Counted from the first letter of the stretch, positions 43,550 to 51,677 are shown. The stretch: 64,000 nucleotides of DNA from Actinoplanes oblitus (GCF_030252345.1 NZ_CP126980.1:7827501-7891500); one strand, 5' to 3'. Notes: a model not told the origin generated them from the letters alone. Numbers and translations: made by a program.

Positions 43550-43568
43550 GAAAGGCAGGCTTGCCTAA
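43550..43568 (-). promoter_or_regulatory. weak DtxR/IdeR-like iron box
   Basis: TTAGGCAAGCCTGCCTTTC on the minus strand matches 11 of 19 positions of TTAGGTTAGGCTAACCTAA. It lies in the divergent gap between the anchored protein and the DUF1540 gene. The match is modest, so this is only a candidate. Confidence 0.25.
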
Positions 43569-43671
43569 CAATTCTTCGCTTCCGGGATATTTGCCGGGAA
43601 ATTGTGTTAAGGAGTCCCGGAAATGGATACCTTGGGGGCGGCGAGAACGGGACGACGGAGGAGGACGCGCG

Positions 43672-43959
43672 ATGACTCAGATGATGAACATGCCCCGGGT
43701 CCAGACCTGCACGGTCACCGACTGTGGCTACAACCACGACGGATGCACCGCGTTCGCGATCACCATCGGGGACCTGAACGCGGAGTGCGACACGTTCGTC
43801 GGCTCCGGGCTCAGCGGCGGGATGGGCGTGGCCACCGCTCAGGTGGGCGCCTGCAAACGGGCCGACTGCAAGTACAACCACGATCTCGAATGTCAGGCGC
43901 CGGCCATCACCGTCGGCGCCTCGGCGGACCGCGCCGACTGCCTGACGTACGAGAAGTAG
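43672..43959 (+). CDS. DUF1540-family cysteine-rich protein
   Basis: A 95-residue protein with two copies of the DUF1540 pattern: VQTCTVTDCGYNHDGCTAFA with ITIG, and ACKRADCKYNHDLECQAPA with ITVG, each followed by a later Cys (AECDTF, ADCLTY). Eight cysteines and two histidines suggest that each copy binds one metal ion, probably zinc or iron. It has no signal peptide. The ATG has GGAGGAGG upstream. The function of DUF1540 is not established. Confidence 0.9.
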   Translation: MTQMMNMPRVQTCTVTDCGYNHDGCTAFAITIGDLNAECDTFVGSGLSGGMGVATAQVGACKRADCKYNHDLECQAPAITVGASADRADCLTYEK

Positions 43960-43975
43960 GGACCCACCCGGAGCG

Positions 43976-44001
43976 AAGCCCGCCGCGAGACGGCGGGCTT
44001 T
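43976..44001 (+). terminator. terminator of the DUF1540 gene
   Basis: AAGCCCGCCG and CGGCGGGCTT pair perfectly over 10 bp around CGAGA, 16 bases after the stop, ending in TTTC. Confidence 0.8.
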
Positions 44002-44016
44002 CGCATGCCCGGGACA

Positions 44017-44045
44017 TTGACAGGGGCACCCGGCCGCGCTAGGTT
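44017..44045 (+). promoter_or_regulatory. strong vegetative promoter of the NrtR operon
   Basis: TTGACA at 44017-44022 is a consensus -35 box, separated by 17 bases from TAGGTT at 44040-44045. Transcription should start near 44052, just before the twin operators. Confidence 0.82.
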
Positions 44046-44056
44046 GCTCTCACATC

Positions 44057-44083
44057 GAGTAAGACTCATACCGAGTAGAACTC
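44057..44083 (+). promoter_or_regulatory. twin operators GAGT-N3-ACTC
   Basis: GAGTAAGACTC (44057-44067) and GAGTAGAACTC (44073-44083) are two perfect GAGT/ACTC inverted repeats with centres 16 bases apart. They lie between the predicted start of transcription and the ribosome binding site GGAGAAGGA, so a bound repressor would block early elongation. The NrtR-type protein encoded next is the likely ligand-sensing repressor. Confidence 0.75.
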
Positions 44084-44102
44084 AGACGGAGAAGGACTGA
44101 CC

Positions 44103-44855
44103 ATGACGGACGAGGCGAGTTTCCTGGCCGGGTACGACCCCCGGGACTACCCGGCCGTCGCCGTGACCGTCGACGTCGTGGCCCTGACGATCCGGGACGG
44201 CAAGCTCTGCGTCCTGCTCGTCGAGCGCGGCGAGCAGCCCTTCGCCGGCCGGCGCGCCCTCCCCGGCGGCTTCGTCCGGGAGGAGACCCTGGACGAGGCC
44301 GCGCGCCGCGAGCTGGCCGAGGAGACCGGCCTGCTGCCCGGGGCGAAAGACCTGGAGCGGGTGCACCTGGAGCAGCTCCGGACGTACGGGAACCCCGGCC
44401 GCGACCCCCGGATGCGCGTCGTCTCGGTGGCCTACCTGGCCTTCGCCCCGCACCTGCCGGAGCCGACCGCCGGCAGCGACGCCGCCCGCGCCTACTGGGT
44501 GCCGGTCGAGGCGGCCGGGGACCTCGCCTTCGACCACGACCAGATCCTCGCCGAGGGCCTCGACCGGGCCCGCGACAAGCTCGAGTACACCCCGCTCGCG
44601 ACCGCCTTCGTCGACCCCGAGTTCACCATCTCCGAGCTGCGCGCGGTCTACACCGCGGTCTGGGGCGAGGAGCTGCACGCCGGCAACTTCCACCGCAAGG
44701 TGCTCTCGGTGCCGGGCTTCGTGGAGAGCACCGGCGAGACCGCCACCCGCGGCGGCGAGCGCGGCGGACCCAAGCCCAAGCTCTACCGGGCCGGCGACGC
44801 GACCCTGCTGCACCCCGCTCTGCTGCGGCCGACCAGGGAGGACCGGATCAGATGA
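44103..44855 (+). CDS. NrtR-type Nudix-domain transcriptional regulator
   Basis: A 250-residue protein with an N-terminal Nudix domain and a C-terminal winged helix. The Nudix box (residues 55-77, from GGFVREET to EETGL) matches GX5EX7REUXEEXGU exactly, so hydrolase activity may be kept; many NrtR repressors have lost it. The C-terminal part, ISELRAVYTAVWGEELHAG with NFHRKVLSVPGFVEST, is the NrtR DNA-binding signature. NrtR proteins bind ADP-ribose or related NAD products and repress NAD genes. Here it leads a four-gene operon; its stop overlaps the next start (ATGA). Twin operators upstream suggest autoregulation. Confidence 0.9.
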   Translation: MTDEASFLAGYDPRDYPAVAVTVDVVALTIRDGKLCVLLVERGEQPFAGRRALPGGFVREETLDEAARRELAEETGLLPGAKDLERVHLEQLRTYGNPGRDPRMRVVSVAYLAFAPHLPEPTAGSDAARAYWVPVEAAGDLAFDHDQILAEGLDRARDKLEYTPLATAFVDPEFTISELRAVYTAVWGEELHAGNFHRKVLSVPGFVESTGETATRGGERGGPKPKLYRAGDATLLHPALLRPTREDRIR

Positions 44856-45736
44856 GAGCTTCCTTCGAGGAGGTGGCCGCCGCGATCCGGGCGGCCGGCA
44901 CGTTCGCCGAGCTGGTCGACACCACGGGGGTCGACAGCCGGCGGCAGTCCGCGTACCGGATCCTGGCGAGGATCGTGCACCCGGACGCGGCCGGCCCGGC
45001 GCTGCGCGAGCCGGCGACGGCGGCGTTCACCAAGTTGCACGATCTCTACCAGCATCCGGGCGCCTGGCGCTCGGGCGACATCGCGGACCTCCACGAGGAC
45101 GGGGACCTGCTCGTCAAGATCCCCCGGAGTCCGCTGGACAACGATCTGATGGCTGCCGAGGCGAGCGCGCTGGGCCGGCTCCGCAGCCACGGCCACCCGG
45201 ACTTCCAGGCCTACGCCCCACGGCTGATCACGAGCGAGCCGCGCGACGGCCGTACCGTCAATGTCCTGACCCGGCGGCGCGGCTTCCGCGACCTGACCGG
45301 CAGCCGCGATCTGACGCCTGCCGATCTGGTCTGGATCTGGCGGCGGCTGCTGGCCGGCCTGGGCTGGGCGCACCGCGCGGGCCTGGTGCACGGCGCCGTC
45401 TTCGAGGAGCACGTGCTGATCGAGCCGCGCCGCCGCGGCCTGGTCCTGGTCGACTGGTGCTACGCCACCGGCGCCGGGACCCGGCCGAAAGCGATCATCG
45501 CGAAGCGCGAGCGGGACTACCCGCCGGAGGTGCTGGCGAGGCAGCCGGTCACCGCCGCCACCGACATCCACCTGGCGACCCAGCTGATGATCCGCCTGTT
45601 CGGCAGTGCCATGCCGGATCCGCTGCGGCGCTTCGCCGACGGCTGCCGCTTTCACCGGCCACCGATGCGCCCGCAGAACGCCTGGCGGCTGCTGACCGAA
45701 CTCGACGCGCTGATCCCCCCGCAATACCGCATCTAG
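44852..45736 (+). CDS. J-domain/pseudokinase fusion protein
   Basis: A 294-residue protein. Residues about 15-70 resemble a J domain: AYRILARIVHPD keeps the HPD tripeptide (43-45) and is followed by TAAFTKLHDLY, the usual helix III. The rest resembles a protein kinase: a possible ATP lysine (LLVKI, Lys89), a helix-C glutamate (AAEASAL), then LVHGAVFEEHVLI where HRD is HGA (Ala182) and the loop Asn is His, and VLVDWCYA in place of DFG. The loss of the catalytic Asp marks it as a pseudokinase. J domains recruit Hsp70. It overlaps the NrtR gene by four bases and precedes the VWA gene by 21. Confidence 0.8.
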   Translation: MRASFEEVAAAIRAAGTFAELVDTTGVDSRRQSAYRILARIVHPDAAGPALREPATAAFTKLHDLYQHPGAWRSGDIADLHEDGDLLVKIPRSPLDNDLMAAEASALGRLRSHGHPDFQAYAPRLITSEPRDGRTVNVLTRRRGFRDLTGSRDLTPADLVWIWRRLLAGLGWAHRAGLVHGAVFEEHVLIEPRRRGLVLVDWCYATGAGTRPKAIIAKRERDYPPEVLARQPVTAATDIHLATQLMIRLFGSAMPDPLRRFADGCRFHRPPMRPQNAWRLLTELDALIPPQYRI

Positions 45737-45757
45737 AGACCCCCCGAGGAGATCGAC

Positions 45758-46597
45758 ATGGGAAGCGGACGCTGGTCCACCGACGTCTACGCCGCCGCCG
45801 AGCACTACCGCGCGGCCACCGGCCAGAGCGCCTTCGCCTACAGCGACGGCGGCGCCCGCGAGGTGCATCCGGACCTCGACCCGCACGGCGTGTTCATGCG
45901 GGAGTGCCGGGACAGCGACGAGCACCCGGAAAGCACGCCGATCGTGGTGATGTTCGACGTCACCGGCTCGATGCGGCACGTGCCGCGGGTGCTCCAGGCC
46001 CGGCTGCCGCAGCTGCTCGGCCTGCTCACCAGGCAGGGACGGGTCACCGATCCGCAGATCATGTTCGGCGCGATCGGCGACGCCACCTGCGACCGGGTCC
46101 CGCTGCAGGTGGGCCAGTTCGAGTCGGACAACCGGATGGACGAGGACCTGTCCAAGATCGTCCTGGAGGGTGGCGGGGGCGGCGGCAAGCGGGAGTCCTA
46201 CGAGCTGGCGATGTACTTCCTGGCCCGGCACGTGGTCACCGACTCGATGGTGCGGCGGCAGCGGAAGGGTTTCCTCTTCCTGATCGGTGACGAGATGCCC
46301 TACGACCGGGTGGAGCCGGGCCAGGTCGGCAAGGTGATCGGCGACGACCTGCGCCAGGCGATCCCGACCCGGGACCTGCTCGCCGAGCTGCGGCGCAAGT
46401 TCGAGGTCTTCTTCATCCTGCCCACCGCCGCGAGCAACGGCGGTGACCAGCAGGTGCTGCGGGCCTGGCGGGACCTGCTCGGGCAGCACGTGCTGGAGCT
46501 GGACGACCTGGACGAGGTCTGCGAGACGATCGCCCGGCAGGTGACCACCGACTCGCCCAGCACGCCGCAGCTGTCGCTGACCACCCGCCGGCTGTGA
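45758..46597 (+). CDS. VWA-domain protein of the NrtR operon
   Basis: A 279-residue protein with a von Willebrand A domain from about residue 60. The MIDAS motif is MFDVTGSM (Asp67, Thr69, Ser71, the DxTxS variant); a glycine run (LEGGGGGGKRESYELAMYF) and FLFLIGDEMPYD supply the other metal-site regions. It has no signal peptide and no hydrophobic helix, so it is cytoplasmic. A GAGGAG site precedes the ATG. Its stop overlaps the next start (GTGA). It may hold the J/pseudokinase and PurA-like proteins in one complex; that is inference from coupling. Confidence 0.87.
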   Translation: MGSGRWSTDVYAAAEHYRAATGQSAFAYSDGGAREVHPDLDPHGVFMRECRDSDEHPESTPIVVMFDVTGSMRHVPRVLQARLPQLLGLLTRQGRVTDPQIMFGAIGDATCDRVPLQVGQFESDNRMDEDLSKIVLEGGGGGGKRESYELAMYFLARHVVTDSMVRRQRKGFLFLIGDEMPYDRVEPGQVGKVIGDDLRQAIPTRDLLAELRRKFEVFFILPTAASNGGDQQVLRAWRDLLGQHVLELDDLDEVCETIARQVTTDSPSTPQLSLTTRRL

Positions 46598-47802
46598 CGA
46601 TCGAGCACGTCGCGGTCGTCGACCTCGGCTACGGGGATGCCGGCAAGGGCACCGTGGTGGACGCGCTGTGCGGGCGCCGGGCGGTGCGTGCGGTGCTGCG
46701 CTTCAACGGGGGAGCGCAGGCCGCGCACAACGTGGTCACCGACGACGGGCGGCACCACACGTTCAGCCAGTTCGGCTCGGGCACCCTCCGCGGCGTGCCC
46801 ACCCACCTGACCCGGTTCATGATCGTTGATCCGCTCGCGCTGGCCGCCGAGGCGGCCGCCCTCGGCAACCCGTTCCACCTGCTCACGGTCGATGGGGACG
46901 CACTGCTCGCCACTCCGTGGCATCGCGCGGCGAATCAGCGCAGGGAACGCTCGGACCGGCACGGTTCCTGCGGGATGGGCGTCGGCGAGACTGTCGCGTA
47001 CGCCTTGAGCAGCCCCGAGGCGCCCCGGGTCGCCGACGTGCTCGCCCCGGCCCGCCTGCGCCGCCGGCTCGCCCTGCTGCGGGACGCCTACGAACTCCAC
47101 GACATCCCGCTCGACGCCGTCGTCGACGCGTTCACGGCGTTCGGCCGGACGGTCCGGATCGTCGACGACCGTCACACCGACCGGCTGCTGGCCGAGGGCC
47201 CGTGCGTCTTCGAGGGCGCGCAGGGCGTGCTGCTCGACGAGTGGCGCGGCTGGCACCCGCACACCACCTGGTCCACCACCACCTTCGACAACGTGACGCG
47301 GTTGTGCTCGTCGTTCCGGCGGCTCGGGGTGGTGCGGACGTACACCACCAGGCACGGGGCCGGGCCGTTCGTCACCGAGGACGCCACCCTGCGGCTGCCC
47401 GAGGCGCACAACGGGCACGGTGCGTGGCAGGGGCCGTTCCGGACCGGGCACTTCGACGCGGTGGCCCATCGGTACGCCGTGACGGTGGCCGGCGGCGTCG
47501 ACGAGCTCGCCGTCACCCACCTGGACGTGCCCGGCCGCGAGCCCGGCCTGCGGATCTGCACCTCCTACCGGGGCGCCGACCGGATCGTGCCGGGGGCGCA
47601 CCGGGATCTGGCCCACCAGGCGGCCCTGACCTCGTGGTTGTTCCGGGCCGAGCCCGCCGGGCTGCACCGGCCCGGCGACTGGGCGGGAGCCATCGGCGAG
47701 CTGCTCGGGGCCCCGGTCACCCTGGAGTCGTACGGCCCGCGCGCCGCCGACAAGCGGTTCGCCGTCCGAGGTGGTCACCCCATGCTGTCGCGCAGTGCCT
47801 GA
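46594..47802 (+). CDS. divergent adenylosuccinate-synthetase-family ligase
   Basis: A 402-residue PurA-fold protein. PurA links Asp to IMP with GTP. Kept features: the phosphate loop GYGDAGKGT (Asp15, Lys18), the catalytic-type His45 (NGGAQAAHNVV), VFEGAQGVLLD and RTYTTRHGAGPF. Changed features: the PurA signature QWGDEGKGK is LGYGDAGKGT, and the region after LLD reads EWRGWHPHTTWSTTTF in place of the GTYPFVTSS type. The C-terminal part lacks a clear Asp-binding RTTTGR-like loop. It is probably not the housekeeping enzyme and may join another amino group to a nucleotide. GTG start, coupled to the VWA gene. Confidence 0.85.
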   Translation: MTIEHVAVVDLGYGDAGKGTVVDALCGRRAVRAVLRFNGGAQAAHNVVTDDGRHHTFSQFGSGTLRGVPTHLTRFMIVDPLALAAEAAALGNPFHLLTVDGDALLATPWHRAANQRRERSDRHGSCGMGVGETVAYALSSPEAPRVADVLAPARLRRRLALLRDAYELHDIPLDAVVDAFTAFGRTVRIVDDRHTDRLLAEGPCVFEGAQGVLLDEWRGWHPHTTWSTTTFDNVTRLCSSFRRLGVVRTYTTRHGAGPFVTEDATLRLPEAHNGHGAWQGPFRTGHFDAVAHRYAVTVAGGVDELAVTHLDVPGREPGLRICTSYRGADRIVPGAHRDLAHQAALTSWLFRAEPAGLHRPGDWAGAIGELLGAPVTLESYGPRAADKRFAVRGGHPMLSRSA

Positions 47803-47987
47803 GGAATCTGCCGCTCGGCGTCCAGCAGCTCGACGCCCAGCAACTCACCGGACTCGGCGAAGCGGAGCAGGGCGGGCACGTCGCCGTCGCCACCGTCGAC
47901 CGGCAGCTTGACCGAGCCCTCGCCGGGCTCGATGGCGCGGAACTCCAGGTACGCGGCGTTCGCCTGTGGATCGTGACGCAACCTCAT
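47775..47987 (-). CDS. DUF2283-like small protein
   Basis: A 70-residue protein that begins MRLRHDPQANAAYLEFR and has ELLGVELLDAERQIP near its end, the DUF2283 pattern (a small beta-rich domain). Its 3' end overlaps the convergent PurA-like gene by 28 bases. The start at 47987 is taken from the family pattern; the frame upstream is non-coding. DUF2283 proteins often lie near toxin-antitoxin genes, but no toxin is visible here. Function unknown. Confidence 0.75.
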   Translation of the reverse strand: MRLRHDPQANAAYLEFRAIEPGEGSVKLPVDGGDGDVPALLRFAESGELLGVELLDAERQIPQALRDSMG

Positions 47988-48157
47988 CGGACCATTATGG
48001 AAGACGACCGCATGACCCTGGAGTCGTACTGCCCGCAGGCCCGCGGCACGCCCCGTGGGAGTACGCCGCCCGTCCGGATACGCCCGCTGGTGTATTGCCG
48101 GGCCCGGGCCCGGGGAGAACGCTGAGACGCATCGGTTCTTTGAAGGGGGAAAGCCCG

Positions 48158-48577
48158 ATGCGCTCCGCATATCGAGCTGTTTCTGGATTGATCCTGCTCG
48201 GCGTCGTCGTGCAGCTCGTCGTGATCGCCGCCGCGTGGTTCCAGGTGCTCAACGACGTGGACAACGGCGGCGTCTTCGACAACAACACCCGCAACTGGGC
48301 GCACAACGCGCACAGCGTGGTCGGCATGATGGTGATCCCGCTGCTGGCGGTCGCGCTCCTGGTGATCTCCTTTTTCGCCGGGGTCCCGAACGGGGTGCGG
48401 TACGCCCTGCTCGTCTTCGGCGCCGTGGTCCTGCAGATCGTCCTGGCGTTCGCCAGCTACAGCGTGCCCGGCCTGGGCGCGCTGCACGGGCTGAACGCGC
48501 TGGCCGTCGCCGGCCTCGCCGAGAACGCCATGCGCAAGGCCCGCGTCGCCCGGCAGATGCCCGCAGCGGTGGCCTGA
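48158..48577 (+). CDS. four-helix membrane protein (DUF6220-like)
   Basis: A 139-residue membrane protein with four hydrophobic segments (about residues 8-28, 50-70, 77-97 and 102-122). A polar NAHSVVGMM between segments 1 and 2 and LGALHGLNAL at the end supply two His residues that could bind haem or a metal. ATG with GAAGGGGG upstream. Its stop overlaps the start of the multicopper oxidase (TGATG), so the two are coupled and may share an electron-transfer role. Confidence 0.82.
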   Translation: MRSAYRAVSGLILLGVVVQLVVIAAAWFQVLNDVDNGGVFDNNTRNWAHNAHSVVGMMVIPLLAVALLVISFFAGVPNGVRYALLVFGAVVLQIVLAFASYSVPGLGALHGLNALAVAGLAENAMRKARVARQMPAAVA

Positions 48578-49959
48578 TGCGCCGCTCGACCAGGGCCGCC
48601 ATCGCCGTGGTGGCGGCCCTCGCCGTGCTCGGCCCGATCGGCTGGTTCTGGTACGACAGCCTGGTCCCCGGCACCTACGACATGGCCGCGATGGGGTACG
48701 CCGACAACGGTGGCGGCCCGGCGGCCGGCCACGATCACGCGGCCGGGCTGTCGGTGGCCGACCTGCGCGGCCCGAGCGGGACCCCGGATGTGGCGGTGAC
48801 GCTGACCGCCCGCGAGCAGGGTGCGCGGTACACGTTGAACGGCACCTCCCCCGGCCCGGAGATCCGGGCGAAACAGGGACAGCTGATCCAGGTGACGCTG
48901 GTCAACGAGTCGGTGCCGGACGGCGTGACACTGCACTGGCACGGGGTGAACGTGCCGAACGGGGAGGACGGCGTCGCCGGGGTGACCCAGGACGCGGTGC
49001 CGCGCGGGCGCAGCTTCGTCTACCGGTTCGTCGCGAAGGACGCCGGCACCTACTGGTACCACTCCCACCAGGTGTCGCACGAGCAGGTCCGCAAGGGTCT
49101 GTTCGGGGCGCTGGTGATCGTGCCGCGCGGAGCCGCCGAGCCGGACCAGGTGGCGATGGTGCACACCTACCAGGGCAGGCGCACCATCAACGGCAACCCC
49201 GAGACCTCGGCGCTGTCCGCCGAGCACGTCCGGGTGGTCAACACCGACGCCGGGCCGATCCGGATCTGGGTCAGCGGCACCACCTTCCGGATCACCGCTG
49301 TCGACGGCCACGACGTCAACCAGCCGGGCCTGGTGGCGAACCAGGCGGTGCTGGTCACCGCGGGCGGCCGGGTGGATCTGCGGCTCACCGGGCCCGGCCG
49401 GGTGGACGTCGGCGGTGGTGCGGCGCTGACGGCCGGCGCCGTCACCCCGGTCGCGCTTCCGGGCGACACCGTGGACTTCCTGACGTACGGAAAAATCGCT
49501 CCTTACGGTTTCGATCCCGGCAAGGCCGCCAGGCATTTCCGGTACGACATCGGCAGGCGCTTCGGCTTCCTCGACGGCCGGCCGGGCATGTGGTGGACGA
49601 TCAACGGCCACCTCTTCCCGGACGTTCCGATGTTCATGGTGAACACCGGCGACGTGGTCCGGATGACGGTGCACAACGGCAGCGGCGAGGTGCACCCGAT
49701 GCACCTGCACGGCCACCACGTCGTGGTGCTCGCCCGCAACGGGGTCGCGGCCACCGGCAGCCCGTGGTGGACCGACTCGCTCGACGTGCCGGACGGCGAC
49801 ACCTTCGAGATCGCCTTCGTCGCCGACAACCCCGGCATCTGGGCCGACCACTGTCACAACCTGGAACACGTGCCGGAGGGTCTGGTCGCGCATCTGGCCT
49901 ACGCCGGGGTGCGCGGCTCCTACCAGGTCGGTGGGGAGAGCGGCAACACCCCGGAGTGA
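48577..49959 (+). CDS. exported multicopper oxidase
   Basis: A 460-residue laccase-like oxidase. All copper motifs are present: HWHG (His120, His122), YWYHSHQ, HPMHLHGHH and DHCHNLEHVPEGL, with type 1 ligand Cys426 and Leu436 at the axial position, where copper oxidases such as CueO have Met. An axial Leu usually goes with a higher redox potential. The N-terminus has one hydrophobic segment (about 7-24) that acts as signal or anchor. A His-rich AAGHDHAAG lies just after. It oxidises phenols or metal ions with oxygen outside the membrane. It is coupled to the membrane protein. Confidence 0.93.
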   Translation: MRRSTRAAIAVVAALAVLGPIGWFWYDSLVPGTYDMAAMGYADNGGGPAAGHDHAAGLSVADLRGPSGTPDVAVTLTAREQGARYTLNGTSPGPEIRAKQGQLIQVTLVNESVPDGVTLHWHGVNVPNGEDGVAGVTQDAVPRGRSFVYRFVAKDAGTYWYHSHQVSHEQVRKGLFGALVIVPRGAAEPDQVAMVHTYQGRRTINGNPETSALSAEHVRVVNTDAGPIRIWVSGTTFRITAVDGHDVNQPGLVANQAVLVTAGGRVDLRLTGPGRVDVGGGAALTAGAVTPVALPGDTVDFLTYGKIAPYGFDPGKAARHFRYDIGRRFGFLDGRPGMWWTINGHLFPDVPMFMVNTGDVVRMTVHNGSGEVHPMHLHGHHVVVLARNGVAATGSPWWTDSLDVPDGDTFEIAFVADNPGIWADHCHNLEHVPEGLVAHLAYAGVRGSYQVGGESGNTPE

Positions 49960-49976
49960 GCCGGGCCGGCGCCTGC

Positions 49977-51128
49977 CTACAGGTACATCCCGGTGGACGG
50001 GAGCTGTTTCGGGACGGTGACCGGCTGGGCGCCGGTCCTCAGCGCGTAGAGCTCGGCCAGCGTGGCGCCCTCCGGGCCGACACCTGTGGAGGTGCCGAGC
50101 CAGGCCACCGCCTCGGGGTAGGGCAGCCGGCCCACCTCGATGCTGGCCAGGCAGCGGCCCGGCCGGATCACCGCGGGGTGCAGCGCCGACAGGTCCTCGT
50201 TGGTGGTGATCGCGATCAGCGCGTTGCGGCCCTGGCCGAGCAGGCCGTCGGTCAGGTTGAGCAGCCGGGACAGCGACTGCCCGGCACTGGCCTTGGCGTC
50301 CCCGCTGATCAGCTCGTCGCAGTCCTCGAGCATCAGCAGCCGCCATTTCGGCTCGTCCTCGTCGCCGCTGCCCAGCGCCACGCTCATCAGGTAGGCCGGG
50401 TCGCCGAACAGCCGCTCCGGGTCGAGCACGCAGTCCACCTGGCACCACGACCGCCACTGCTGGGCGAGCGCCCGCAGCGCGGTGGTCTTGCCGGTGCCCG
50501 GCTCACCGTGCAGCAGCAGGAGCCGCCCGGTGACCGAGGTCGCGTCGATCGCCATCAGCCGCTCCAGGGTGTCGGCGACCGGACGGGCGTAGTTCGGCTT
50601 GATGCTCTCCCAGGGCGCGGCGCCGATCTCCCGCTGGGTGCGGCGCGGACCGTGCGGGCCGTAGTGCCAGAAGCCGACCGGCACGCTGTCGTCGGCCGGG
50701 GCCGGCTCCTCCACCGCGTCGGTGATCACCGCGCGGAGCACCGTCTCGGCCAGCTCGCTGGCGATCGCGGTGACGGTGACCCGGGCCCGGCGGCTCTGCT
50801 TCCAGCGCATCACGTGCAGGGTCCAGCCGTCGCCGACGCTGAGCCGGCCGTGCCCGTCGTCCTCCACCGCGTCCCGCACCACGCGGGCGTCCGGAATGGT
50901 GAGCGGCGCGTCGGCCTTCAGGTTTTCCAGCCAGGTGGTGCGGCCGAACGGTTCCCGGCCGGTGACGAACGGGTCGAGCGCGATCAGGTCGACCAGGTCC
51001 ACCAGCCGGTCTCCGTCGTCGACGGAACCGGCCAGCGGCAGGCTGGCCGGCGCGGCCGCGGAGGCCGGGGTGCGGGCGGCCGGGACCGCACCGTTGGCTC
51101 GGTCGAGGGGCTGGTGGGGGGTCCGCAT
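49977..51128 (-). CDS. AAA+ ATPase with DUF5925-like N-terminal domain
   Basis: A 383-residue AAA ATPase. Walker A is LLLLHGEPGTGKTTALRAL, Walker B LLMLEDCDELI, sensor 1 ALIAITTNEDLS and the arginine finger region AVIRPGRCLASIEV. The N-terminal 190 residues resemble DUF5925 (GRLSVGDGWTLHVMRW and GFWHYGPHG). The start at 51128 has GGAGG only one base before ATG, so initiation may be weak or leaderless; the frame also continues upstream. It is convergent with the multicopper oxidase and may act as a chaperone-like ATPase. The target is unknown. Confidence 0.85.
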   Translation of the reverse strand: MRTPHQPLDRANGAVPAARTPASAAAPASLPLAGSVDDGDRLVDLVDLIALDPFVTGREPFGRTTWLENLKADAPLTIPDARVVRDAVEDDGHGRLSVGDGWTLHVMRWKQSRRARVTVTAIASELAETVLRAVITDAVEEPAPADDSVPVGFWHYGPHGPRRTQREIGAAPWESIKPNYARPVADTLERLMAIDATSVTGRLLLLHGEPGTGKTTALRALAQQWRSWCQVDCVLDPERLFGDPAYLMSVALGSGDEDEPKWRLLMLEDCDELISGDAKASAGQSLSRLLNLTDGLLGQGRNALIAITTNEDLSALHPAVIRPGRCLASIEVGRLPYPEAVAWLGTSTGVGPEGATLAELYALRTGAQPVTVPKQLPSTGMYL

Positions 51129-51235
51129 GCCTCCATGATCGCGGGCTGGTGCCCTGGTGGCATCCCCTTTTTCCGCGTTGTTCGCGCCCACCGGGCGGGT
51201 TGCGGGCGACCGGTCGGGGTCGCCCGCGCCCTCGG

Positions 51236-51670
51236 TCAGCGACGCGTCAGCAGGAACACCGGGATCAACCGGTCCGTCTTCGTCTGGTACTCCGCGTAGT
51301 TGGGAAACGCCTCGACCGCCCTCGCCCACCAGACCTCCCGCTCGGCGCCGGACAGCTCCCGTGCCGTGTAGTCGTGCCGCTCCGCGCCGTCCTGCAGCTC
51401 GACATGCGGGTTCTTGCGCAGGTTGTAGACCCACACCGGGTTCTTCGGAGCGCCGCCGAGCGAGCCGACGACGAGATACTCCCCCTCGTGCTCCACCCGC
51501 ATCAGCGGGGTCTTGCGCAGTTTCCCGGATTTCGCCCCCACGGACGTGAGCAGGACGATCGGTCTGTCCAGGATCGTGTTGGCGTCGGCGCCATCGGTCG
51601 CGTCGTATTTCTCGGCCTGCTCGCGCGCCCAGTCGGAAGTGCTGGGCTCGTATTCACCGGTCAGCGGCAT
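51236..51670 (-). CDS. DDN-family F420-dependent nitroreductase
   Basis: A 144-residue split-barrel protein of the deazaflavin-dependent nitroreductase family. The diagnostic block is [18 protein letters not shown], followed by [22 protein letters not shown] and NPHVELQ. These enzymes reduce quinones or nitro compounds with F420H2 and occur mainly in actinobacteria that make F420. The ATG at 51670 is preceded by a consensus -10 box and no ribosome binding site. Confidence 0.92.
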   Translation of the reverse strand: MPLTGEYEPSTSDWAREQAEKYDATDGADANTILDRPIVLLTSVGAKSGKLRKTPLMRVEHEGEYLVVGSLGGAPKNPVWVYNLRKNPHVELQDGAERHDYTARELSGAEREVWWARAVEAFPNYAEYQTKTDRLIPVFLLTRR

Positions 51671-51677
51671 ACGCCCG

